From positions 1-6,435 of the forward strand of contig JAUTXM010000322.1 of assembly GCA_030838025.1 (NCBI GenBank): 6,435 bases of DNA, in the 5' to 3' direction. Both the position numbers and the translations under genes were made by a program. Positions 1 through 4,455 of the stretch are shown here, in pieces (the stretch's first letter is position 1; every line of letters begins with the position of its first letter). Source of the stretch: Acidimicrobiaceae bacterium (lineage in GTDB: Bacteria > Actinomycetota > Acidimicrobiia > Acidimicrobiales > Palsa-688). The notes beneath the pieces are model-generated. The model saw nothing but the letters and a program-made list of their open reading frames with translations. It was not told where the DNA came from and made no database searches.

Positions 1-11
1 TGTCGCAATGG

Positions 12-83
12 CTACCGCCGCAGAAGCAGAACGACCACGATGATGATGAGAATCAGGAGGATTGTACCGCCACCGATATACAT
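12..83 (-). CDS. Putative 23-residue single-span membrane peptide
   Basis: A 23-codon frame with ATG start and TAG stop. It encodes a short N-terminus (M-Y-I-G-G-G-T), then an almost pure Leu/Ile/Val run of about 14 residues, then two Arg before the stop. This is the profile of a micro-protein with one membrane span and a basic cytoplasmic end (positive-inside rule). There is no convincing Shine-Dalgarno: the nearest G-run is 12 bases from the ATG. A promoter-like pair ends 6 bases before the ATG, which would make the mRNA leaderless, a common arrangement in actinomycetes. It is divergent from whiB. Function is unknown. It could be a chance frame, but an uninterrupted hydrophobic run ending in RR then stop is unlikely to be accidental. 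Very short proteins like this are often left unannotated. Confidence 0.5.
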   Translation of the reverse strand: MYIGGGTILLILIIIVVVLLLRR

Positions 84-89
84 GCATGC

Positions 90-117
90 TCTGTACCCCC
101 GAAGGTCGACTGCTCAA
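90..117 (-). promoter_or_regulatory. Candidate promoter of the micro-peptide, leaderless
   Basis: On the minus strand, TTGAGC (117 to 112) is followed after 16 bases by TACAGA (95 to 90). The ATG begins 6 bases further on at 83, so a transcript would start at or next to the A of the ATG. The -35 matches four of six consensus bases. The -10 is weak, matching only T, A and A of TATAAT. The spacing, not the sequence match, is the main support. Confidence 0.3.
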
Positions 118-144
118 CCGTCGGATCCGGGTTTCGCACCCGTC

Positions 145-161
145 GCCGTCAGGTTGACGGC
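145..161. promoter_or_regulatory. Perfect 7+7 bp inverted repeat over the whiB -35 box, possible operator
   Basis: GCCGTCA and TGACGGC are exact reverse complements separated by the three bases GGT. The right arm overlaps the TTGACG (154-159) of the candidate whiB promoter, so a dimeric DNA-binding protein here would block or modulate RNA polymerase. It lies in the region between the divergent micro-peptide and whiB genes and could act on both. It could also fold as a hairpin in RNA, but no gene in the window is read into it and no T-run follows. The regulator is not identifiable from the sequence. Confidence 0.4.
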
Positions 162-181
162 CGCCGGGGGCGGGGAATAAC
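154..181 (+). promoter_or_regulatory. Candidate sigma70-type promoter of whiB
   Basis: TTGACG (154-159, five of six consensus) and AATAAC (176-181, four of six) are 16 bases apart. The -10 lies in the only AT-rich stretch of an otherwise very GC-rich region. Transcription would start near 188, giving a leader of about 100 bases before the chosen GTG at 288. The -10 lacks the final T usually conserved in actinomycete promoters, so the call is moderate. Confidence 0.4.
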
Positions 182-270
182 TTGTCCATGCGGGATTTAT
201 CATCCAGCTCGGTTTTTCGCCGAGCCCCGCCTGCCCCGGACCCCGGCAGCGTCAGTGATGTGTGGCGTCG

Positions 271-280
271 AGGGGGAGGG
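271..280 (+). promoter_or_regulatory. Strong Shine-Dalgarno that fixes the whiB start
   Basis: The purine run AGGGGGAGGG ends 7 bases before the GTG at 288, an ideal spacing. The earlier in-frame starts (GTG at 255, ATG at 258) have nothing similar in front of them. The start at 288 is therefore preferred. Confidence 0.65.
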
Positions 281-287
281 TGGACGT

Positions 288-590
288 GTGACGACCAGTC
301 GCAGACAACGTTCTTCATTGGCACCCGCGGCCGACACGACATGGCGCGAACGGGCGAGCTGCCAGGCCATCAGGCCCGACTTGTTCTTCCCGGCGGGAAC
401 CACCGACCTGGATTTGGAAGAGATCGAGGCAGCCAAAGCGGTATGCCGGGACTGCCCCGTCCAGGGCCCCTGCTTGCAGTTCGCGCTCGAAACCAATCAG
501 GAGGCCGGAATTTGGGGCGGAACCACCGAAGCCGAGCGACGACGAGTGCGCCGGGCGTGGCTCGCTGACCAACGCCGGCAGGCTGGCTGA
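288..590 (+). CDS. WhiB-family iron-sulfur transcriptional regulator
   Basis: 100 residues from the GTG chosen for its Shine-Dalgarno; starting at 255 would add 11 residues without a ribosome site. The four WhiB cysteines are present at about positions 25, 53, 56 and 62 (C-x27-C-x2-C-x5-C) and would hold a [4Fe-4S] cluster. The family turn G-I-W-G-G follows at about 74-78. The C-terminus is an Arg-rich tail (RRRVRRAW, then QRR) typical of the DNA-contact region. WhiB-like proteins are actinomycete regulators that usually bind the principal sigma factor region 4 and respond to redox or nitric oxide. The length fits the small WhiB members. The residues seen do not decide which WhiB subgroup it is. 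The gene stands alone, with its own candidate promoter and a dyad over the -35. Confidence 0.93.
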   Translation: MTTSRRQRSSLAPAADTTWRERASCQAIRPDLFFPAGTTDLDLEEIEAAKAVCRDCPVQGPCLQFALETNQEAGIWGGTTEAERRRVRRAWLADQRRQAG

Positions 591-662
591 TCGACCGGCG
601 CCCACCATGTCGCTCGACCGCTCGCCACTCTCGGCCCTGGTCCACCTCGATCACGGCGCCGT

Positions 663-691
663 GTCGTCGCTCGACTCGCTCGGTCGACGAC
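663..691 (+). repeat. Inverted repeat, 7-bp stem with 15-base loop
   Basis: GTCGTCG (663-669) and CGACGAC (685-691) are exact reverse complements. It lies in the gene-poor stretch after whiB (591-839) and could be a stem in a whiB 3' region or in a leader of the downstream regulator. No T-run follows, so a classical intrinsic terminator is not supported. In such GC-rich DNA some inverted repeats arise by chance. Confidence 0.3.
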
Positions 692-750
692 CCGCGCCAA
701 GCTCCCGTGCCGCCCGCCCCCCCGCGAGGCAGGCGCGGTGCCGCTGACCC

Positions 751-792
751 CAGCCCAGACCTCCCTTTGGGCTGGAGGTCGGCGGCCGACCT
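751..792 (+). promoter_or_regulatory. Cluster of three competing stem-loops, switch-like
   Basis: Three perfect 7-bp stems can form in 42 bases. Stem A pairs 751-757 with 768-774. Stem B pairs 758-764 with 774-780. Stem C pairs 776-782 with 786-792 across a three-base loop. Stem B shares bases with both A and C, while A and C can coexist, so the RNA has two alternative folds (A plus C, or B alone). The segment AGGTC (776-780) can pair with either of two GACCT copies (758-762 or 788-792). It lies after whiB and upstream of the first GAF-ANTAR gene. It could be an attenuator, a processed leader structure or a pair of DNA operators. It does not show the paired hexaloops described for ANTAR target RNAs. 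Confidence 0.35.
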
Positions 793-839
793 GAGTCTCG
801 GGAATCGACGGCTGCCGGGTGTAGCCTTTCGGCAACACG

Positions 840-1058
840 ATGTCCGCGCCGGTCGTGCCGGTTCCGCCGCGGAGATCAAAGGAGCTGCTCCAGATCCTGG
901 CAGCGCGTCTGTTCGACGCTCCACGACCAGAGGAGGACGGCTTGGCGGTCGACCATGCAAGATCGCTCCTGGCAGCCGGATCCAAGGCGTGGGAGCGGCC
1001 GCGGGTCGGGCTCCGCCCGCTCCGATCGGCGAACGACCTCATCGGATCGCGGCGGTAA
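840..1058 (+). CDS. Doubtful 72-residue ORF upstream of the first GAF-ANTAR gene
   Basis: ATG to TAA, 72 residues, not recognised. The middle part (about residues 13-50) looks protein-like, with a helix-forming run around S-K-E-L-L-Q-I-L-A-A and mixed acidic residues; the C-terminus is Arg-rich. About 78 percent of third codon positions are G or C against about 56 percent of second positions, a mild coding sign. No Shine-Dalgarno precedes the ATG. A TAGCCT at 822-827 could be a -10 element giving a very short leader. Its stop lies 5 bases before the TTG proposed as start of the GAF-ANTAR gene, so its translation might be coupled to that gene. It could equally be non-coding leader DNA. Confidence 0.25.
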   Translation: MSAPVVPVPPRRSKELLQILAARLFDAPRPEEDGLAVDHARSLLAAGSKAWERPRVGLRPLRSANDLIGSRR

Positions 1059-1063
1059 ACCAG

Positions 1064-1792
1064 TTGCCTCCCGAGCGGCGGCTGCGCATCCTCAAGGAAC
1101 TCCTTGGTGCCGGACATGGTGATCGAGCCACGGCACGCCTCTGCGAGGTGTGCGCCGCGGTCGCCCGGGTGAGCGGGGCAGGCATCATGCTGATGTCCGG
1201 CGACGCGCCCTGGGGTTCGGTCTGTAACACCAATGCCGTCAGCGCACTCATCGAACAATTGCAGTACACCCTTGGTGAGGGCCCCTGCGTCGACGCCTAC
1301 CGCCACGACCGGCCCGTCCTCGAGCCCGACCTGGCCGATCCGGTCACCGCCCGTTGGCTGGCTTTCACCCCGCCTGCTGTGAAAGCCGGCGCACGGGCGG
1401 TGTTCGGCTTCCCAATTCGGGTTGGGGCGCTGCGCCTGGGCGCGCTCAACTTGTACTCGGACCGGCCCGGTCCCCTGAGTGACGACCAGCACGCCGATGC
1501 CCTTGTGCTGGCCGAAGTCGCCGCCCAAGCGGTGCTCATGATGCAGGCCAACGCCTCGCCGGGGACGCTGGCCTCGGAACTGGAGACCGGAGGAGATTTC
1601 AAGTACGTCGTGCACCAGGCGTCTGGAATGGTCGCGGTCCAACTGAATGTCGGTGTCGCGGAAGCCTTCGTCAGGCTGCGGGGATTTGCATTTGCCAATG
1701 ACCGTTCCCTCGATCAGGTCGCCGAGGACGTGGTAGAGCGTCGATTGCGCTTCGACGGCCTTGCTGCCGGCTCGACGGACTCTCGAGGCTGA
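1064..1792 (+). CDS. GAF-ANTAR regulator, first copy
   Basis: 242 residues if TTG at 1064 is the start. That gives an M-P-P-E-R-R-L-R-I-L beginning and the usual length of stand-alone GAF-ANTAR proteins. The open frame runs back to 707, and GTG at 989 is another possible start, but the extra residues are Arg/Pro/Gly-rich and look non-coding. A GAF sensor domain spans about 20-165, with the family signature G-E-G-P-C at 71-75 and strands F-G-F-P and G-A-L-N-L-Y near 114-131. A C-terminal ANTAR domain spans about 179-230 (helix 181-199, E-A-F-V-R-L-R at 200-206, D-Q-V-A-E-D-V-V at 217-224). ANTAR domains bind paired RNA hairpins and prevent transcription termination. The usual A-K-G of the first ANTAR helix is A-S-G here (186-188). 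Shine-Dalgarno support is weak (GGCGG, 8 bases upstream). The GAF ligand is unknown. Confidence 0.85.
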   Translation: MPPERRLRILKELLGAGHGDRATARLCEVCAAVARVSGAGIMLMSGDAPWGSVCNTNAVSALIEQLQYTLGEGPCVDAYRHDRPVLEPDLADPVTARWLAFTPPAVKAGARAVFGFPIRVGALRLGALNLYSDRPGPLSDDQHADALVLAEVAAQAVLMMQANASPGTLASELETGGDFKYVVHQASGMVAVQLNVGVAEAFVRLRGFAFANDRSLDQVAEDVVERRLRFDGLAAGSTDSRG

Positions 1793-1825
1793 TCGTACGG
1801 TTGCCTTCGATGCACGTGTCCGCGC

Positions 1826-1853
1826 TTGTGAGCTCGGGCCCGGGTCCTACAGT
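1826..1853 (+). promoter_or_regulatory. Candidate promoter of the second GAF-ANTAR gene
   Basis: TTGTGA (1826-1831) and TACAGT (1848-1853) are 16 bases apart, each matching four of six consensus bases; the -10 fits the actinomycete TAnnnT form. The spacer contains the perfect palindrome CGGGCCCG (1835-1842). Transcription would begin near 1860, leaving a leader of about 25 bases that carries the Shine-Dalgarno GAGGAG (1877-1882). Confidence 0.35.
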
Positions 1854-1887
1854 TGAGATGCTTCCTGGCTCGCGGTGAGGAGAGATG

Positions 1888-2649
1888 ATGTCTAGAGAAG
1901 CGGTACTGGTCCGCACGCTGGTCGAGTTGGCCGACACCTTGGTAGAGGACTTCGACGTCGTCGAGCTGCTGACACTTCTGGCCGACCGCTGCGTCGAAGT
2001 GCTCGATGTCACCGCTGCGGGGCTCATGCTCACTTCGCCCGGAGGGGACTTGCGGGTGATGGCATCGTCCAGTGAAGCCATGCGGCTCGTCGAGCTGTTC
2101 GAGATTCAGTCCGACGAAGGGCCGTGCCTTGATTGCTTCCGCACCGGTAAGCCGGTCGTGAACCGCAACCTCGGGGCGATGAACGGTCACTGGCCCAATT
2201 TTGCGCCGCGAGCACTTGACGCCGGCTTCTTGTCCGTGTACGCCCTGCCGATGCGCCTGCGCGGCCTCACCATCGGCGCGATCAACCTGTTCCGCTCGAC
2301 CGAGGGACTCCTCGATGCCGCGGACGTGGACGCGGCTCAGGCCTTTGCCGACGTCGCCACGATCGCCATCCTCCAACATCGCGCCACCTTGGAGACGCAG
2401 CTGCTCAACACCCAGCTCACGCAGGCCCTCAACAGCCGTGTAGTCATCGAACAGGCCAAGGGAGTGGTGGGCGAGCGAGCCGGACTCAGCATGGAACAGG
2501 CATTCGCCCAGCTGCGAAACCATGCCCGGAACCACAATCTCCGGTTGGTCGACGTGGCTCGTGACGTCGTCGAGGGAAGATTGGCACCGCCGTCGTTGGA
2601 CCCGCTGCGGACGTTGGAGCCGACGCGTCCACCGCTCCCCGCTTCGTAA
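1888..2649 (+). CDS. GAF-ANTAR regulator, second copy
   Basis: 253 residues from ATG 1888, where GGAG (1879-1882) sits 5 bases upstream; ATG 1885 is in frame but only 2 bases from it. The N-terminus V-R-T-L-V-E-L-A-D-T-L-V is the usual helix before a GAF domain (about 20-163), with the D-E-G-P-C signature at 77-81 and a nearby second Cys (C83). A helical linker (about 165-183) leads to a canonical ANTAR domain (184-232): V-I-E-Q-A-K-G-V-V-G-E-R, then Q-A-F-A-Q-L-R, then V-D-V-A-R-D-V-V. A Pro-rich tail follows. Predicted role: cytoplasmic RNA-binding antiterminator controlled by a small molecule or partner at the GAF domain. It follows the first copy by about 95 bases but has its own candidate promoter. 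No kinase or receiver domain is nearby, so phosphorylation control is not indicated. Confidence 0.92.
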   Translation: MSREAVLVRTLVELADTLVEDFDVVELLTLLADRCVEVLDVTAAGLMLTSPGGDLRVMASSSEAMRLVELFEIQSDEGPCLDCFRTGKPVVNRNLGAMNGHWPNFAPRALDAGFLSVYALPMRLRGLTIGAINLFRSTEGLLDAADVDAAQAFADVATIAILQHRATLETQLLNTQLTQALNSRVVIEQAKGVVGERAGLSMEQAFAQLRNHARNHNLRLVDVARDVVEGRLAPPSLDPLRTLEPTRPPLPAS

Positions 2650-2682
2650 GACTCCTGCCTCCTGGCTCCCGACTGCCCGTCC

Positions 2683-2699
2683 CGGTCCGGTCAGGACCG
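2683..2699. terminator. Hairpin between convergent genes, possible two-way terminator
   Basis: CGGTCC (2683-2688) pairs perfectly with GGACCG (2694-2699) around a 5-base loop. It follows the second GAF-ANTAR stop by about 33 bases and overlaps the stop codon of the leftward gene (2691-2693). Its position between converging genes suits a bidirectional terminator, though no T-run follows on either strand. Confidence 0.4.
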
Positions 2700-2927
2700 T
2701 GCAGCGCGGCGTTGGGCCCGGCGGTGGGTCACGGATTGGACGATTGCCGTAAGCATTGTTCCGAGGGCGGCGACCCAAAGCAGCACGCCGAGAGTGGGGC
2801 TGAGCAGCGTGTAGGCGGTAAAGCCCGCCGTGAGAAGGATGACGGCAACGGCTGCCACCAGGCCGAGACTAGCGGCGCGGGGCCTGTTCGCCCGGAGGAG
2901 CCACGAGGAGGAGCACAACGCCGACAA
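2691..2927 (-). CDS. Small two-span membrane protein, start uncertain
   Basis: The open frame codes for up to 78 residues. It has two hydrophobic segments (about 21-44 and 45-65 in the long form) and a strongly basic tail (H-R-R-A-Q-R-R-A-A-R-S), so it is probably an integral membrane protein with a cytoplasmic C-terminus. It is not a recognised family. The long form starts at a TTG and overlaps the end of the DUF3494 gene by 59 bases. A GTG at 2858 would give 55 residues and begin 11 bases after that gene's stop. Neither start has a clear Shine-Dalgarno. The basic stretch R-A-N-R-P-R just before the first span looks like a natural cytoplasmic N-terminus and favours a longer form. It is probably co-transcribed with the DUF3494 gene. 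Confidence 0.5.
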   Translation of the reverse strand: MSALCSSSWLLRANRPRAASLGLVAAVAVILLTAGFTAYTLLSPTLGVLLWVAALGTMLTAIVQSVTHRRAQRRAARS

Positions 2928-4188
2928 TGAAGAGAATGGCGACCGCGATCAACAGCGCTCTGAGCAGGTGATTCGGTCCCGTTGTGGCGAGCGCGAACGT
3001 GCCCGTTGCCCCTGTCGTCGTCGCCGTCGTCGCCGAGGTACCGGTCGACCCCGAGGACGTGCCCGTCGTGCCACCGCCGAGGGCTGTCGTGGTCGTCGCA
3101 CCGGGACGTTGCGACGTTGTGGTGGTCGTCGTCGTGTTGGGTGCCGCGGCGGCCCTCGTCGTTGTCGTCGTGGTCGGCTGCGTCGTAGCGGTGACCTCTG
3201 GGATGTTCGGGCCAGCGGTCGTGGTGGTCGCGCCAGGGAGTGTCGTCGTGGTGGCGCCGCTGGTGGTCGTGGTGGTGATGGTTCCCGGGACGGTCGTCGT
3301 CGTAGTCGCGCCCGGGATGGTTGTCGTGGTCGTCGCCCCAGGGATGGTCGAGGTGGTGGTGGCGCCCGGGACGGTGGTGGTGGTTGCCCCAGGGATGGTC
3401 GTGGTGGTGGCCCCGCTGGTGGTGGTCGACCCGGCGACGGTCGTGGTCGTGGGTGCGGTGCAGGCCGGCGACAGGAAGCTGTCGTTGTCAAGGGTCACCG
3501 AGCCGTTGCGGGCCAGCGCCCGGCCCGTGACAACGGTGTTCGTGGGAACCGTGATGGAGGTCAATGCCATGATCGTTCCGATGAACGCTGACGTGGTGCC
3601 CAGCACAGCGGAGCTGCCGATCTGCCAGTAGACGTTGCATGCGTCAGCGCCGTTGATCACGCTGACCTTGCTGGAGGAGGCCGTCGTCAGTGCGGACGCA
3701 ACCTGAAAGATGAACACGGCGTTCGGGTCGCCCTGGCCGTCCAAGGTGAGCGTCCCGCTGAGTTCCAGGGTGCTGGTCGACTTGTACACGCCGGTCGTCA
3801 GTGTCTGCCCGACGAGGTCGCCGGCTACGCCGGCCGTGGGGGCGCGCCCGGCCGCGTCGTCGTAGGCGATCGTCAGATCAGCTTGTGCCTTCGCCGCCTC
3901 CGCATCACCTGCGTGGGTTGCGCCTCCGACGGTGCCGGGGGGGAACCCGGTGAACGCCGTCCCGGGGCTCACGCCGAGATCTCCGCTCAAGATAGTGGCT
4001 CCGGTGTTGGTGACCGTCTGACCCCCCAGAACGGAATAGGTCGCGGCAGTACCCAGCCCGACAGGCGCTTCACTGGCGTCGGCCGACGACGGAATGACGA
4101 GGAGAGCGATCAACGAGATCCCGCTCGAGAGCGTGATGACCCGCACGGCCCAGACCCAGCGCGCCGTCTTCGTCGCTCGACGAGTCAT
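2869..4188 (-). CDS. DUF3494 (ice-binding-like) surface protein with Thr-rich stalk and LAXTG-type anchor
   Basis: 439 residues from ATG 4188. Residues 1-38 look like a secretion signal: basic start with R-R, hydrophobic core, then S-S-A-D-A. The DUF3494 domain (about 42-243) has the family pattern, with the opening A-T-Y-S-V-L-G-G-Q-T-V-T-N-T-G, then G-D-L-G-V-S-P, T-L-T-L-D-G-Q-G-D-P-N-A-V-F-I-F-Q, and G-R-A-L-A-R-N-G-S-V-T-L-D-N. Cys184 and Cys243 may form a disulfide. Residues 244-399 are a Thr/Pro/Gly/Ala stalk with repeated P-G-A-T-T-T-T. The end has L-A-T-T-G (400-404), a membrane-spanning run (about 411-430) and a terminal R-R, matching a sortase signal (class E, LAXTG) or a simple membrane anchor. 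DUF3494 proteins include ice-binding and adhesin proteins; the ligand here is unknown. GTG 4263 could extend the frame by 25 residues, but they would precede the signal peptide. Confidence 0.9.
   Translation of the reverse strand: MTRRATKTARWVWAVRVITLSSGISLIALLVIPSSADASEAPVGLGTAATYSVLGGQTVTNTGATILSGDLGVSPGTAFTGFPPGTVGGATHAGDAEAAKAQADLTIAYDDAAGRAPTAGVAGDLVGQTLTTGVYKSTSTLELSGTLTLDGQGDPNAVFIFQVASALTTASSSKVSVINGADACNVYWQIGSSAVLGTTSAFIGTIMALTSITVPTNTVVTGRALARNGSVTLDNDSFLSPACTAPTTTTVAGSTTTSGATTTTIPGATTTTVPGATTTSTIPGATTTTTIPGATTTTTVPGTITTTTTSGATTTTLPGATTTTAGPNIPEVTATTQPTTTTTTRAAAAPNTTTTTTTSQRPGATTTTALGGGTTGTSSGSTGTSATTATTTGATGTFALATTGPNHLLRALLIAVAILFIVGVVLLLVAPPGEQAPRR
3208..3441 (-). repeat. Tandem repeats coding for (P/S)GATTTT stalk units
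   Basis: This covers residues 250-327 of the DUF3494 protein: about eight degenerate units of 8-9 residues, (P/S)-G-A-T-T-T-T-(T)-(I/V/L), such as P-G-A-T-T-T-T-V. In DNA these are 24-27 base imperfect repeats rich in GTGGTCGT-like words on the plus strand. The wider Thr-rich stalk runs from about 2992 to 3456. Such stalks hold a binding domain away from the cell wall, are often glycosylated, and can change length by in-frame repeat gain or loss. Confidence 0.8.
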
Positions 4189-4247
4189 GCCGTGTTCCCA
4201 CTCGTTGACCGCGGGTCGCGTGAACAGACGAACTTGAGACCAGCCAT
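4185..4247 (-). CDS. Possible 20-residue leader peptide coupled to the DUF3494 gene
   Basis: ATG at 4247 is preceded by GGAGAAG with a 3-base gap after the run (GGAG core 7 bases away), the best Shine-Dalgarno in this leader. The frame codes for 20 residues (begins M-A-G-L-K-F-V-C, no hydrophobic span) and stops in a TGA that overlaps the ATG of the DUF3494 gene as ATGA. The DUF3494 ATG itself has only a weak ribosome site. This is a standard layout for translational coupling, where ribosomes ending the leader restart on the main gene. The peptide sequence itself may not matter. It could be chance, since the frame is very short. Confidence 0.35.
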   Translation of the reverse strand: MAGLKFVCSRDPRSTSGNTA

Positions 4248-4334
4248 CGGCTTCTCCAAACACAGCAGTGAAAGGATCGGCCGGGGTCCGGGGCCAATGC
4301 GATCAGGGGACGATATTCGTCCGGGCGTCTTCCA

Positions 4335-4363
4335 ACTGTGCCTGGCTTTGGCCACGCAGTCAA
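4335..4363 (-). promoter_or_regulatory. Candidate promoter of the DUF3494 gene
   Basis: On the minus strand TTGACT (4363 to 4358, five of six consensus) is followed after 17 bases by CACAGT (4340 to 4335, three of six). It lies in the most AT-rich stretch of the window. Transcription would start near 4328, about 80 bases before the leader ATG and 140 before the DUF3494 ATG. A short dyad ACGA-TAT-TCGT (4310-4320) lies just downstream of the presumed start. The gene-free stretch 4264-4455 also holds three copies of an AAGTATCC-like word and a 6+6 bp inverted repeat (4395-4400 with 4413-4418). Confidence 0.4.
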
Positions 4364-4432
4364 ATATCCGCGAATTTTGCCGGAAGTATCCTGCTATTGG
4401 AGAAATCTCACCCCAATACCTAAGGAGAAAGC

Positions 4433-4449
4433 ACTTGCCCTGAACAAGT
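4433..4449 (-). terminator. Weak hairpin after the exporter operon
   Basis: ACTTG and CAAGT pair around a 7-base loop directly after the stop of the last ABC gene (6 bases beyond it on the minus strand). The RNA then continues GCTTTCT, a short T-rich run. A 5-bp stem is weak for an intrinsic terminator, so some read-through into the DUF3494 gene is possible. Confidence 0.25.
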
Positions 4450-4455
4450 ATCCCG

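Noticed and set aside
573..600. CGCCGG/CCGGCG inverted repeat around the whiB stop as terminator
   Set aside because: Stem of 6 with a 16-base loop and no T-run; common by chance at this GC content.
607..747. 46-codon plus-strand frame after whiB
   Set aside because: No ribosome site, Arg/Pro/Ser-rich C-terminus and no recognisable similarity; not distinguishable from chance in GC-rich DNA.
591..839. Possible ANTAR target RNA (two hairpins with hexaloops carrying A at position 1 and G at position 4)
   Set aside because: Strong stems exist, but none of the loops seen is a six-base loop with that pattern.
707..1063. N-terminal extension of the first GAF-ANTAR frame
   Set aside because: Composition (Arg, Pro, Gly, Ala) is unlike the domain that follows, and the family usually begins close to the GAF domain; treated as untranslated in this frame.
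497..1642. Minus-strand 381-residue open frame
   Set aside because: Runs antisense to the WhiB end and the first GAF-ANTAR gene, with Arg/Gly/Pro-rich composition and no recognisable domain.
1714..2778. Minus-strand 354-residue open frame
   Set aside because: Antisense to the second GAF-ANTAR gene, whose domains are clear; no domain seen in the reverse product.
3208..3441. CRISPR-like array
   Set aside because: The short repeats lack unique spacers of fixed length and are explained by the protein repeat P-G-A-T-T-T-T; no cas gene is present.
2830..3591. Plus-strand 253-residue Arg/Gly-rich open frame
   Set aside because: Low-complexity Arg/Gly composition and full overlap with the well-supported leftward DUF3494 gene mark it as a shadow.
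2984..3631. Plus-strand 215-residue Val-rich open frame opposite the DUF3494 stalk
   Set aside because: Thr codons (ACC/ACG/ACA) read in reverse give Val/Gly/Arg runs; the frame is the antisense shadow of the Thr-rich stalk.
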